Assembly: GCF_000226955.1 (NCBI RefSeq) | Contig: NZ_AGFU01000061.1 | Location: 1 to 64,000, forward strand | Source: Sphingomonas elodea ATCC 31461 | GTDB taxonomy: Bacteria; Pseudomonadota; Alphaproteobacteria; Sphingomonadales; Sphingomonadaceae | Length of the DNA: 64,000 nt | Direction of reading: 5' to 3' | Shown here: in pieces, positions 51,000 through 60,513 of the stretch | Layout of the letters: each line of letters begins with the position of its first letter | Position numbering within the stretch: position 1 is the stretch's first letter | Made by a program: the position numbers and the translations under genes | The notes under the pieces: model-generated | What the model was told of the DNA's origin: nothing | The model's input: the letters and a program-made list of their open reading frames with translations, nothing else | The model's database searches: none

Positions 51000-53390
51000 A
51001 TGGCCAGTCTGCCCGATGCCGAGCTGCCAAAACCGTCCCTGCTGCTGCCGCTCGCGGCGGTGGTGGTCACCGGCGTCCTCGCGGCGGGCGTGATCCTGCT
51101 GAGTATCGGCGACCGCACCGTCGCCGCCGGCTTTCTCGGCGCTGCGGTGCTCGCCGCCGGATTGATGCTCGCCAGCGCCCGGTTGTTTCGCACGCCCATG
51201 ACGGTGGAGCGGTATACGGACTGGGCGATCGCCCATGCGCTTGCCTCCGCCAGCGATGACGCCCTCGCCGTGACCGATCGCAGCGGCCGGTTGGTTTGCG
51301 CCAATTCCCGCTATGAGGCGCTGTTCGGCGGCTGGCCGACTCCGCCCAACCTTCCGATCGGCGAAGAAGGCAATCGCGCGCTCGGCGCCTGTGCACGTGC
51401 CGCCTGGCGGGACGGCGAAAGCCGCTGCGGCGACGTGCAGGTGTTCGGCGCGCAGGTGGCCGTCCGCGTCGCGCGGGTGGGGGATGAATCGCTCGTCTGG
51501 CGGTTCATCGGCATTCACGCACTCGATCTGGCGGTGCAGGTGCAGGGGCTGCTCGCGGGCCAGACCGGCGACCGGCTTGGCGGGGCCGGGGTGATGGTGG
51601 TGCTGGTGGCGCCGGATGGCCGCATCCGTTCGGCCAACCGCGTCTTCCGCCACCGTGCGCTGGGCAGCGCTGATATGATTGCCGACGGGCGTGATTTCGC
51701 CCGGTTGCTGATCACCGATTCGGTCGGCCAGGTCCGCTTCGAGCGTGAGGGCATCGAGGGTACGCCGCTGCGCGTGCTGCAAATCCCGTTCCTGGAAGGC
51801 GACGAGGCCCCGCTGCTGGTGGCGCTGCTCGACGAGGAGCCGGCGGTGATCGCGAGCCCCGCGCTGGGCGGCAGCGCTTCCCACCATGTCCGCTCGTTGA
51901 TCTCGATCCTGCCGACGGGCCTTGCGCTCATCGATCGCGACGGCCGCTTCCTGATGATGAACGACGCGTTCGTCCGCACCGCGCGCGTCAATTCCGCCGC
52001 GCCGCCGCTGTATCCGGGCGACCTCGTCGTGCGCGAGGACAAGGCGACGCTGGCCGATGCCGTGCGCCGGTTCGCCGGCGGCGCGCCGCAGTCGCTCGAA
52101 ATCACCGTGCGCCTGAAGGACGTGTCCGAAGAGCCGGTGGCGATCACCATCGCCGGCGCGCGGGGCCTCGGCGACGCCGCCGTGCTCCTCAGCCTTCGCG
52201 ATTCCGGCGAGGAGGGCAAGCTCAAGCGCCAGATCGCCCAGGCGACCAAGATGCAGGCGGTGGGCCAGCTCGCCGGCGGCGTTGCGCACGATTTCAACAA
52301 CATCCTCACTGCGATCATCGGGCACTGCGACCTGATGCTGATGCGCCATTCGCCCGGCGACAGCGATTATGACGACATCCAGCAGATCCGCGCCAACTCG
52401 AACCGCGCAGCCAGCCTGACCCGCCAGCTGCTCGCCTTCTCGCGCCAGCAGACGCTCCGTCCGCAGGTGCTGCAGCTGCCGGACATCATTTCCGAAGTCT
52501 CCAACCTGCTGAAGCGGCTGCTCGGCGAGACGGTGTCGCTCGACGTCAAGCATGGCCGCAACCTGGGACCGGTGCGGGCAGACCCGGGCCAGCTCGAGCA
52601 GGTGGTGGTCAACCTCGCGGTCAATGCGCGCGACGCGATGCTCAGCAAGAACCCAAGCGGCGGCGGCTCGCTTACCATCGAGACGTTGGCGGTCTCCGCC
52701 GCCGAGGTCCGGCGGATGGAGGACGACGTGCTGCCGGTGGGCGACTATACGGCGCTGCGCATCTCCGACACCGGCACGGGCATCCCGCCCGAGATCCTGC
52801 CCAAAATCTGGGAGCCGTTCTTCACCACCAAGGAAGTCGGCAAGGGCACCGGCCTTGGCCTGTCGACCGTCTACGGCATCATCAAGCAGTCGGGCGGCTA
52901 TATCTTCGCCGAGAACGTCCCCGGTGCGGGCGCGGCCTTCACCATCTATCTGCCGGTCCATGCCGCGCCCGAGGCGGCGGTCGCCAAGCTGCCGGTCACC
53001 AAGGAAAAGCCGGCCGACCTGTGGGGCACCGGCACCATCCTGGTGGTGGAGGACGAAGATATGGTCCGCGCCATCGCCGAACGCGCGCTCAGTCGCCAAG
53101 GCTATTCGGTCGTCACCGCCGAGAATGGCGAAGTCGCGCTTGAAACGATCGAGACGATGGACAAGCCCGACTTGCTCGTCTCCGATGTGGTCATGCCGGT
53201 GATGGACGGCCCCAGCATGGCCCGCAAGGTTCGCGAACGCTGGCCCGACCTGCCGATCCTGTTCATGTCTGGCTATGCCGAGGAACAATTACGGCGCTCG
53301 ATCGATCTCGACAATGTCGCCTTTCTGCCGAAACCCTTTTCTGTGCAACAACTTGCAGAAGCGGTTCAGGAGATCCTGGTGGCCAAATAA
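51000..53390 (+). CDS. cckA: CckA-like hybrid histidine kinase
   Basis: The protein has 796 residues from the ATG at 51000. Two membrane helices (residues 15-35 and 41-60) are followed by PAS-like regions (about 85-390). The HisKA domain has [20 protein letters not shown] with the phospho-accepting His. The HATPase shows [30 protein letters not shown] and [13 protein letters not shown]. The C-terminal receiver has [14 protein letters not shown], the phospho-accepting Asp in [13 protein letters not shown], and FLPKPFS. This order and the kinase core match CckA, which feeds the ChpT-CtrA cell-cycle relay. A response-regulator gene follows 41 bases later. Confidence 0.92.
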   Translation: MASLPDAELPKPSLLLPLAAVVVTGVLAAGVILLSIGDRTVAAGFLGAAVLAAGLMLASARLFRTPMTVERYTDWAIAHALASASDDALAVTDRSGRLVCANSRYEALFGGWPTPPNLPIGEEGNRALGACARAAWRDGESRCGDVQVFGAQVAVRVARVGDESLVWRFIGIHALDLAVQVQGLLAGQTGDRLGGAGVMVVLVAPDGRIRSANRVFRHRALGSADMIADGRDFARLLITDSVGQVRFEREGIEGTPLRVLQIPFLEGDEAPLLVALLDEEPAVIASPALGGSASHHVRSLISILPTGLALIDRDGRFLMMNDAFVRTARVNSAAPPLYPGDLVVREDKATLADAVRRFAGGAPQSLEITVRLKDVSEEPVAITIAGARGLGDAAVLLSLRDSGEEGKLKRQIAQATKMQAVGQLAGGVAHDFNNILTAIIGHCDLMLMRHSPGDSDYDDIQQIRANSNRAASLTRQLLAFSRQQTLRPQVLQLPDIISEVSNLLKRLLGETVSLDVKHGRNLGPVRADPGQLEQVVVNLAVNARDAMLSKNPSGGGSLTIETLAVSAAEVRRMEDDVLPVGDYTALRISDTGTGIPPEILPKIWEPFFTTKEVGKGTGLGLSTVYGIIKQSGGYIFAENVPGAGAAFTIYLPVHAAPEAAVAKLPVTKEKPADLWGTGTILVVEDEDMVRAIAERALSRQGYSVVTAENGEVALETIETMDKPDLLVSDVVMPVMDGPSMARKVRERWPDLPILFMSGYAEEQLRRSIDLDNVAFLPKPFSVQQLAEAVQEILVAK

Positions 53391-53431
53391 GTGCTTGGCA
53401 CGAAACCATTTTTCCTGCAAAAGGGGGCTAT

Positions 53432-53785
53432 ATGCAGGGTCCGCGGAACATTCTCATCGTCGAAGACGAACCATTGATCGCCATGATGCTCGAGGATTTC
53501 CTCGACGCGCTGAACCGGGTGGCGGCCGGCACCGCCGATACCGTGGCCGAGGCGCTCGATCGCATCGGCGCGGGCGGCATCGACGCCGCGATCCTGGACG
53601 TGAACCTGCGCGGCGGCGAGCAGAGCTGGCCGGTGGCGGACAAGCTGGCCGAACTCGGCATTCCGTTCGTGCTGGCGACCGGCGGCGCGGACGACAGCAT
53701 CGCGCCGCTCCACCGCGATCGTCCGGTGCTTTCCAAGCCGTTCACCCTCGACCGCGTCGACAAGGTACTCAGCACGCTCAGCTGA
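53432..53785 (+). CDS. Single-domain response regulator
   Basis: This protein has 117 residues and is one receiver domain only. The acidic pocket is ILIVEDEPLIAMMLEDFL, the phospho-accepting Asp is in AAILDVNLRGGE, the Thr switch is FVLATGGADD, and the Lys is in VLSKPFTLDRV. With no output domain, it may shuttle phosphate or act by protein contact. The ATG follows AAGGGGG. It is directly downstream of cckA on the same strand, so a role in that relay is likely but not shown. valS follows 64 bases later. Confidence 0.93.
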   Translation: MQGPRNILIVEDEPLIAMMLEDFLDALNRVAAGTADTVAEALDRIGAGGIDAAILDVNLRGGEQSWPVADKLAELGIPFVLATGGADDSIAPLHRDRPVLSKPFTLDRVDKVLSTLS

Positions 53786-53849
53786 GCTGATTTGAGTGGA
53801 CGGCCAAGGGTTGTGCGCAGGGCAGGGGCGACGCTAAAGCCCCTGCACC

Positions 53850-56534
53850 ATGACCGAACTCCCCAAGACCTTCGACCCCGCCGAAATCGAATCCCGCTGG
53901 TACGCCCATTGGGAAGACGAAGGCCTGTTCCGCCCCGAGCGCACCGGCGCCGAGCCCTGGACGATCGTCAACCCGCCGCCCAATGTGACGGGCAGCCTGC
54001 ACATCGGCCACGCGCTCGACAACACGCTGCAGGACATCCTGGTCCGCCATGCGCGGCTGAAGGGCAAGGACGCGCGCTGGGTGGTCGGCACCGATCATGC
54101 CGGCATCGCCACGCAGATGGTGGTCGAGCGCCAGCTCAACGCGGCCGGTAGCAAGCGCACCGACTTCACCCGCGAGGCGTTCGTCGACAAGGTGTGGGAA
54201 TGGAAGGCGGAGAGCGGGGGGCAGATCACGCGCCAGCTGCGCCGGCTCGGCTGCTCGATGGACTGGGCGAACGAGCGCTTCACCATGGACGAGGGCTTTT
54301 CCAAGGCCGTCCTCAAGGTGTTCGTCGAGCTCTACCGCCAGGGCCTGGTCTACCGCGACAAAAGGCTGGTGAACTGGGATCCGGGCCTCGGTACCGCGAT
54401 CTCGGACCTCGAGGTCGAGACCAAGGAGGTCCGCGGCAATTTCTGGCACCTGCGCTATCCGCTGGCGGACGGCTCGGGCTACATCCAGGTCGCGACGACG
54501 CGGCCGGAGACGATGCTGGCCGACATGGCGGTCGCCGTGCATCCCGAGGACGAACGCTACAAGGCGCTGATCGGCAAGCAGGTGCGCCTGCCGATCACCG
54601 ACCGCCTGATCCCGATCGTCGGCGACGAGCATGCCGATCCGGAACTCGGCTCGGGCGCGGTGAAGATTACGCCGGGTCATGATTTCAACGACTTCGAGGT
54701 GGGTGTTCGCGCTGGTATTAAAGCCGGCGAGATGCTCAACATGCTCGATGCCAAGGCCGCGATCTGCCAGACGCAGGACGGGCTGGTGCCCGCCGAACTG
54801 ATCGGGCTCGACCGGTTCGAGGCGCGCAAGGTGATCGTCGCGCGGCTGAAGGACGAGGGCTTCCTCGTACCGTGGACCGACAAGGAAGGCGCCGAGCACG
54901 ACGCCGAGCCGCGCACCATCCAGACGCCCTATGGCGACCGCTCGGGCCAGGTGATCGAGCCGTGGCTGACCGATCAATGGTATGTCGACGCCGCCACCCT
55001 CGCCAAGCCGGCGATCGAGGCCGTGCGTTCGGGCGCGACCAAGATCGTGCCGAAGAGCTGGGAAAAGACCTATTTCAACTGGATGGAGAACATCCAGCCC
55101 TGGTGCGTCAGTCGCCAGCTCTGGTGGGGGCACCGGATCCCGGCGTGGTTCGATGCCGAGGGCAAGCCCTACGTCGCCGAGACCGAGGAAGAGGCGCAGG
55201 CTGAGGCTGGAGAGGGCGTTGCGCTCACCCGCGATCCCGACGTGCTCGACACCTGGTTCTCCTCGGCGCTGTGGCCGTTCGCGACGCTCGGCTGGCCGGA
55301 GAACAGCGACCCGACGCTCGGCGGGCGCTATTCGAACGACGTGCTCATTTCGGGCTTCGACATCCTGTTCTTCTGGGATGCGCGGATGATGATGCAGGGC
55401 TTGCACTTCATGAAAGAGGTGCCGTTCAAGACCCTGTATCTCCATGGTCTTGTCCGCGCAGCCGACGGCCAGAAGATGTCCAAGTCCAAGGGCAACACGG
55501 TCGATCCGCTGGGGATGATCGACAAATACGGCGCCGATGCGCTGCGCTTCTTCATGGCGGCGATGGAGAGCCAGGGCCGTGACATCAAGATGGATGAGAA
55601 GCGGCTGGAGGGCTATCGCAACTTCGCGACCAAGCTGTGGAACGCCGCACGCTTCTGCCAGGCCAACGGCATCGCTGCCTCCAAGTCTCTTGAGGCACCG
55701 ACTGCGGAACTCGCGGTAAACCGCTGGATCATCGCCGAAACCATCGCGACGGTGCAGGCGCTGGACCTCGCGCTGGCGGACCTGCGCTTCGACGAGGCGG
55801 CGAACTGCATCTACCAGTTCGTCTGGAGCCGCTTCTGCGACTGGTATCTGGAACTGATCAAGCCGGTGCTGCAGGGCGAGGGCGTTGCCGCCGCCCAGGC
55901 GGAGGAAACCCGCGCCGTCGCAGGCTGGGCGCTCGACCAGATCCTCGTGATGCTCCACCCGTTCATGCCCTTCATCACCGAAGAGCTGTGGTCGAAGATG
56001 GGCCCGCGCGAGCATGACCTGATCGTCGCCAAATGGCCGATGGCCGATGCCCGCGCGCTCGATCCGTCGGCGGCGCAGGAGATCGACTGGCTGATCCGGC
56101 TGGTGAGCGAGATCCGCGCGGCCCGTACCGAGCTCAACGTGCCGCCGGGCGCGCGGCTGCCGCTGCACGTCCGCGATGCGTCCGCCGAGACGGCCGCCCG
56201 TCTGATCGGGCAGGAAGCGGCGCTTGCCCGTCTCGGCCGCGTCGATCAGGCGCAGGGCGATGCACCGGCGGGCGGGGCGCTTCAGCTCGTCGTCGATGAG
56301 GCTACCTTCGTGATGCCGCTCGGCGACGTGGTCGACCTCGAGGCCGAGCGTGCCCGCCTGACCAAGGCGATCGCGGCGGCCGAGAAGGAGCGCGACGGCT
56401 TGGCCGGCCGGCTCGGCAATCCGAGCTTCGTCGAACGCGCCAAGCCCGAAGCGGTCGAGAAGGCGCGGGCCGATCATGCCGAAAAGGCGGCCGAAGCCGA
56501 GCGGCTTTCGGCGGCGCTGGCGCGGCTGGGTTAA
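53850..56534 (+). CDS. valS: Valyl-tRNA synthetase
   Basis: The protein has 894 residues. The HIGH motif lies in [20 protein letters not shown] and the KMSKS motif in [15 protein letters not shown]. The editing (CP1) domain and anticodon-binding domain ([15 protein letters not shown]) are as expected, and the C-terminal coiled-coil arm is seen from about residue 825 ([19 protein letters not shown]). It charges tRNA-Val and edits Thr. A strong symmetric hairpin follows its stop. The gene stands alone after the response regulator. Confidence 0.98.
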   Translation: MTELPKTFDPAEIESRWYAHWEDEGLFRPERTGAEPWTIVNPPPNVTGSLHIGHALDNTLQDILVRHARLKGKDARWVVGTDHAGIATQMVVERQLNAAGSKRTDFTREAFVDKVWEWKAESGGQITRQLRRLGCSMDWANERFTMDEGFSKAVLKVFVELYRQGLVYRDKRLVNWDPGLGTAISDLEVETKEVRGNFWHLRYPLADGSGYIQVATTRPETMLADMAVAVHPEDERYKALIGKQVRLPITDRLIPIVGDEHADPELGSGAVKITPGHDFNDFEVGVRAGIKAGEMLNMLDAKAAICQTQDGLVPAELIGLDRFEARKVIVARLKDEGFLVPWTDKEGAEHDAEPRTIQTPYGDRSGQVIEPWLTDQWYVDAATLAKPAIEAVRSGATKIVPKSWEKTYFNWMENIQPWCVSRQLWWGHRIPAWFDAEGKPYVAETEEEAQAEAGEGVALTRDPDVLDTWFSSALWPFATLGWPENSDPTLGGRYSNDVLISGFDILFFWDARMMMQGLHFMKEVPFKTLYLHGLVRAADGQKMSKSKGNTVDPLGMIDKYGADALRFFMAAMESQGRDIKMDEKRLEGYRNFATKLWNAARFCQANGIAASKSLEAPTAELAVNRWIIAETIATVQALDLALADLRFDEAANCIYQFVWSRFCDWYLELIKPVLQGEGVAAAQAEETRAVAGWALDQILVMLHPFMPFITEELWSKMGPREHDLIVAKWPMADARALDPSAAQEIDWLIRLVSEIRAARTELNVPPGARLPLHVRDASAETAARLIGQEAALARLGRVDQAQGDAPAGGALQLVVDEATFVMPLGDVVDLEAERARLTKAIAAAEKERDGLAGRLGNPSFVERAKPEAVEKARADHAEKAAEAERLSAALARLG

Positions 56535-56536
56535 AG

Positions 56537-56566
56537 CGAACGCCCCGGCGCAAACCGGGGCGTTCG
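56537..56566. terminator. Bidirectional terminator between valS and the lipid kinase gene
   Basis: CGAACGCCCCGG-CGCAAA-CCGGGGCGTTCG is a perfect 12-bp stem between the two convergent stops. On the minus strand CTTTAA follows, weakly T-rich. Confidence 0.8.
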
Positions 56567-56571
56567 TCCCG

Positions 56572-57456
56572 TCAGGCGGCGTCGGCGGGCACCATCACGT
56601 CGATCACCGCGGGCGCCACCTTCGCCATCACCGGCGTCATGGCCAGCACCTCGCCGTCGATCGAGATCGGCAGCGGGGGTTCGGTGGCGACGCGGAGCGA
56701 TTGCCCGCGGAAGGCGACGGTATCGTCCTTGCGCGCCTCCAGCCGCAGGATCGAGGCCGCCCAGTTGCGCACCAGTCGCGACTTCACATGGCCCTTCACC
56801 ACCTGCACCACGATCTCGCCCGAGGCGATTCCGGCCTCGTCGACCAGTTCGGTCCCGCCATGGAAGGGGCCGTTGGAGATCCGCACCTCCACCGCGCGCA
56901 ATCGCTGGGCATCGGCGCCTTCGCCGACGATCACGGTGAACGGCTTGAACTTCAGGAACTGGAGCGAGGCCCAGCCGAGATAGCCCATCCGGCCGAACCA
57001 GCGCTTCACCTTGTGCGGCACCGTCTTCGCGATCTGCGGCGAGAGGCCGATCGCGGCGGTGCTGGCGTAATAATCGTCGTTGATCATGCCCAGGTCGATG
57101 CGTTTCGGATGCCCCTGCAGGATCGCGTCCACCGCGCCGTCCACGTCCAGCGGGATGCCCAGCGAGCGGGCGAAGCTGTTGGCGGTGCCCAGCGGCAGCA
57201 CGCCGAGCGTCACGCCCTTGCCGACCAGCTTGTCGACCAGCCCGCTGATCGTGCCGTCGCCGCCGCCCAGGATCACCAGCTCCGGCTTCTTCGCCAGTGC
57301 CTTGGCGAGCGTCGCTTCCAGTTCGTCCGGGTTGTCGACAGCATGGGCATCGACCTGCATCGCCTGGCCGTGGAACCGCGCACAGGCGCGGTCGAAGAAG
57401 TCCTGACCATGGCGGGACTTGGTATTGACGATCATCGCCGCCGAACGGAATGACAT
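56572..57456 (-). CDS. Diacylglycerol kinase-family lipid kinase (YegS-like)
   Basis: This protein has 294 residues from the ATG at 57456. The kinase catalytic motif is VILGGGDGTISGLVDKL, followed by GVLPLGTANSFARSLG, both typical of DAGK catalytic domains. The C-terminal half, with the strand VEVRISNGPFHGGTEL and SIDGEVLAMTPV, completes the NAD kinase-like fold. It probably phosphorylates a lipid such as diacylglycerol or a sphingosine-like base; sphingolipid production in this group makes the latter worth noting. The frame is open 58 codons upstream without conservation. Confidence 0.93.
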   Translation of the reverse strand: MSFRSAAMIVNTKSRHGQDFFDRACARFHGQAMQVDAHAVDNPDELEATLAKALAKKPELVILGGGDGTISGLVDKLVGKGVTLGVLPLGTANSFARSLGIPLDVDGAVDAILQGHPKRIDLGMINDDYYASTAAIGLSPQIAKTVPHKVKRWFGRMGYLGWASLQFLKFKPFTVIVGEGADAQRLRAVEVRISNGPFHGGTELVDEAGIASGEIVVQVVKGHVKSRLVRNWAASILRLEARKDDTVAFRGQSLRVATEPPLPISIDGEVLAMTPVMAKVAPAVIDVMVPADAA

Positions 57457-57569
57457 GGGGACCCCTTGAATGATGACGGGTCCGTAACGCATGGTTTTGC
57501 CGATCGGGTCCCTCGCCCCTGTTCCTCGGGACAGGTCGCCAGCGACGGACCTTGTGCGTTTGTGGCGGC

Positions 57570-58943
57570 ATGTCCGCCCCCGTCCTTCTCTGGTTTCGTC
57601 GCGATCTCCGGCTCGCCGATCAGCCCGCACTCGCCGCCGCGCTCGCGGCCGGCACGGTTATCCCGGTCTATGTGCTCGACGACGAGACCGCGAAGCATCG
57701 CGCGATGGGCGGCGCCTCGCGCTGGTGGCTGCACCACAGCCTGGCGTCGCTCGATGCCGACCTGCGCGAGAAGGGCTCGCGGCTGATCCTGCGCCGCGGC
57801 AAGAGCGACGAGGAACTCGCCAGGCTGGCCGAGGAGGTCGGTGCGGCCACCGTCCACTGCATCCGCCATTACGAGCCCTGGTGGCGCAATGCCGAGCGCG
57901 CCGTCGCGAAGCGGCTGACGCTCTGCTGCCATGACGGCAATTACCTGCTGCCCCCGGGCGCGGTGACGAGCGGGGCGGGGACGCCGTACAGGATCTTCAC
58001 GCCGTTCTGGCGCAGCTTGCGCGATCGTCTGCCGCCGGCCCCGCCGCTCCGGGCGCCGGCGCGCATCGCCGCGCCCGCCACATGGCCGGCGAGCGACGCG
58101 CTGGACGACTGGAAGCTGCTGCCCACCAAACCCGATTGGGCGGAGGGCTTCCGCGCGGAATGGGAGCCGGGCGAGGCGGGGGCGCACAAGCGACTGCGCC
58201 GGTTCAAGGACCATGCCGCGCGCTACGACGACACCCGCAACCTGCCCTCGATCGAGGGCAGTTCGCGCCTGTCGCCGCACCTGCATTTCGGTGAGGTCTC
58301 GCCCGCGCAGGTGTGGCACGCGCTGGAGGACGCCGGCGGGCAGGTGGAGGAATATCTGCGCGAGCTGGGCTGGCGGGACTTCGCGCAGAATCTGATCTGC
58401 CAGTTTCCGGACTATGCCGCGAAGAACGGCCGCCCCTCCTTCGACGCGATGGCATGGCGCAGCGGCAAGGAGGCCGAGGCGGATCTCCGCGCCTGGCAGC
58501 GGGGCCAGACCGGCTATCCGATCGTCGATGCCGGCATGCGCCAGCTCTGGGCGACCGGCTGGATGCACAATCGCGTCCGGATGATCGCGGCCAGCTTCCT
58601 GATCAAGCACCTGCTGATCGACTGGCGCGAGGGCGAGCGCTGGTTCTGGGACACGCTGGTCGATGCCGATTACGGCAGCAACGCGGTGAACTGGCAATGG
58701 GTGTCGGGCTCGGGCGTCGACTCCAGCCAGTGGAGCCGGGTGATGGCACCGCTCTCCCAGTCCGAGAAGTTCGACGCGGCGGGCTATATCCGCCACTGGG
58801 TGCCGGAACTGGCCAAGCTGCCTGATGCCGCGATCCACGATCCCGAGGAGGCGGGATGCCGCCCGCGCGACTATCCGCGCAAGCGCATCAGCCATCGTGA
58901 TGGCCGCGAACGCGCGCTTGCCGCAGGCCGGGCGATCGGCTGA
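57570..58943 (+). CDS. Class I DNA photolyase/cryptochrome (PhrB-type)
   Basis: The protein has 457 residues from the ATG at 57570. The N-terminus LLWFRRDLRLADQPALAAAL is the antenna-domain signature. The FAD-binding C-terminal half has SSRLSPHLHFGEVSPAQVW, TGYPIVDAGMRQLWATGWMH, NRVRMIAASFLIKHLLIDW and NWQWVSGSG. Such enzymes repair cyclobutane pyrimidine dimers with light. It is unrelated in sequence to the Fe-S photolyase at 35207-36739. A cyclopropane-fatty-acid synthase family gene follows 27 bases later on the same strand. Confidence 0.96.
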   Translation: MSAPVLLWFRRDLRLADQPALAAALAAGTVIPVYVLDDETAKHRAMGGASRWWLHHSLASLDADLREKGSRLILRRGKSDEELARLAEEVGAATVHCIRHYEPWWRNAERAVAKRLTLCCHDGNYLLPPGAVTSGAGTPYRIFTPFWRSLRDRLPPAPPLRAPARIAAPATWPASDALDDWKLLPTKPDWAEGFRAEWEPGEAGAHKRLRRFKDHAARYDDTRNLPSIEGSSRLSPHLHFGEVSPAQVWHALEDAGGQVEEYLRELGWRDFAQNLICQFPDYAAKNGRPSFDAMAWRSGKEAEADLRAWQRGQTGYPIVDAGMRQLWATGWMHNRVRMIAASFLIKHLLIDWREGERWFWDTLVDADYGSNAVNWQWVSGSGVDSSQWSRVMAPLSQSEKFDAAGYIRHWVPELAKLPDAAIHDPEEAGCRPRDYPRKRISHRDGRERALAAGRAIG

Positions 58944-58970
58944 GGGCTTGCCCGGCGCGATCAGCCGTGC

Positions 58971-60215
58971 ATGTTTCGGCGGATGAACGCTCCGGCGCAG
59001 GATACCGTACGAGTCGCCGCACGCGGCTCGGGGCCTCTGGCTCTTGTCGGCCCCTTCTTTCATCGCCAGCTCGACCGGCTTGATCGCGGCATTGCCGAGG
59101 GAAGCCTCGAAGTCGTCACCCCCGACGGTCAGGTGCGGCTGCTCGGCGGCGGGGCGGTCGGGCCTGCGGCGGTGGTCACGCTCCACAGCTGGCGGGCATT
59201 GGTACGGCTGGCGACCGGCGGATCTGCGGGCTGGTACGAGGCGTGGGAGAAGGGCGAGTGGTCGAGCCCCGATCCCGTGCAGCTGTTCGCGCTGTTCAGC
59301 CGCAACCGGGCGGGGCTCGCCGCGCAGGCGCGGTCGCGGGGGCTGTCGCTGCTGCCGCGGCGGCTGATGCACTGGATGCGGCGCAACCATCGCGGCGGAT
59401 CGCGCAAGAACATCGCCTTCCACTATGATCTCGGCAATGATTTCTACACGCGCTGGCTCGATCCCGGCATGAGCTATTCCAGCGCGATCTTCCGCGACGC
59501 CGACGAGGCGCTGACGGTGGCGCAGGATCGCAAGCTGCAGGCCATCCTCGACCGGACCGCGACCGGCCCGGGCGACACGATCCTGGAGATCGGCTGTGGC
59601 TGGGGCTCCTTCGCCGAACTGGCGTTGCGGGAAGGACGCAAGGTCCACGGCATCACCCTCTCCACCGAGCAGAAGGCCTGGGCCGAGGCGCGCACCGCCG
59701 GCATGGACGGCGCCCGCTTCAGCCTCACCGACTATCGCGACGTGACCGGCCGGTATGACGCCGTCGCCAGCATCGAGATGGCCGAAGCGGTGGGCCGCGA
59801 ATACTGGCCGGCCTACGTATCGGCCATCGCCAGGGCGCTGAAGCCGGGCGGGCGGGCCGCACTCCAGGTCATCACCTTCGACGACGCGATGTTCGAGGGC
59901 TATGCCCGCAATGTCGACTTCATCCAGACCTATGTCTTCCCCGGCGGCCTGCTCCTCAAGGAAAGTGAGCTCCGCGCGCTCGCCGAGGCCGAGGGGCTCG
60001 AATGGCGCGATGCCCATGCCTTCGGGCTCGATTATGCCGAGACGCTGCGGCGCTGGCGCGAGACCTTCGACGCTGCCGCAGCCGCCGGGCTGCTGCCGGC
60101 GCAGTTCGACGATCGCTTCGTGCGGCTGTGGCGCTACTATCTGATGTATTGCGAGGGTGGCTTCCGGGGCGGTGGGATCGACGTGATCCAGCTCACCCTG
60201 GTCAAGCGGGGCTGA
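58971..60215 (+). CDS. Cyclopropane-fatty-acyl-phospholipid synthase family methyltransferase
   Basis: This protein has 414 residues, or 410 from the ATG at 58983. The N-terminal lipid-binding part is followed by HYDLGNDFYTRWLDPGMSYS, a CFA synthase signature, and the SAM-binding motif ILEIGCGWGSFAELALREG. VASIEMAEAVGREYWPAYVS and VDFIQTYVFPGG are also typical. It transfers a methyl or methylene group to membrane lipid acyl chains. It lies just downstream of the photolyase, an association I recall from light-inducible gene sets in other bacteria. Confidence 0.92.
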   Translation: MFRRMNAPAQDTVRVAARGSGPLALVGPFFHRQLDRLDRGIAEGSLEVVTPDGQVRLLGGGAVGPAAVVTLHSWRALVRLATGGSAGWYEAWEKGEWSSPDPVQLFALFSRNRAGLAAQARSRGLSLLPRRLMHWMRRNHRGGSRKNIAFHYDLGNDFYTRWLDPGMSYSSAIFRDADEALTVAQDRKLQAILDRTATGPGDTILEIGCGWGSFAELALREGRKVHGITLSTEQKAWAEARTAGMDGARFSLTDYRDVTGRYDAVASIEMAEAVGREYWPAYVSAIARALKPGGRAALQVITFDDAMFEGYARNVDFIQTYVFPGGLLLKESELRALAEAEGLEWRDAHAFGLDYAETLRRWRETFDAAAAAGLLPAQFDDRFVRLWRYYLMYCEGGFRGGGIDVIQLTLVKRG

Positions 60216-60222
60216 CCCCGCC

Positions 60223-60513
60223 TCAGCCGCAGCGCGCGTCGGTGATGATGCCGGTCTTGTCGACGTGCAGGTTCAGTCGGTCGACGCGGAAGTCCATCGT
60301 CACCGCCGAGCCCGGCTCGATCCAGCGCAGGCGCCGGGCGCCCGAATGGCGCAGCGCTTCGCTCTCGTCGATTGCGGCGCGCTGCCTGCCCTTCAGGTAG
60401 AGCACCCGATTCGCATCGCACTCCACCATCGCCGGCAGCGGTTCGGCCTTCTTCTGCGGGGCGCAGCCCGCAGTGCCGGCAACCAGGGCGAGAAGGGCGA
60501 TGCGCCCGATCAT
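60223..60513 (-). CDS. Peptidase inhibitor I78-like lipoprotein
   Basis: The protein has 96 residues. The N-terminus MIGRIALLALVAGTAGCAPQ is a lipoprotein signal with lipobox TAGC. The C-terminal part, RRLRWIEPGSAVTMDFRVDR then LNLHVDKTGIITDARCG, closely follows the inhibitor I78 family (compact, RPG-x-V-T-x-D-x-R-x-D-R-L-N pattern). It may inhibit serine peptidases in the periplasm. It starts in a four-base overlap with the rnd stop, so it is translated with ribonuclease D, an odd pairing. Confidence 0.85.
   Translation of the reverse strand: MIGRIALLALVAGTAGCAPQKKAEPLPAMVECDANRVLYLKGRQRAAIDESEALRHSGARRLRWIEPGSAVTMDFRVDRLNLHVDKTGIITDARCG

Noticed and set aside
50754-53288. An 844-residue open frame antisense to cckA
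   Set aside because: The plus frame carries all kinase and receiver motifs; the reverse frame has no recognisable domain.
53778-56477. An 899-residue open frame antisense to valS
   Set aside because: valS motifs (HIGH, KMSKS) prove the plus frame; the antisense frame is a GC-bias artefact.
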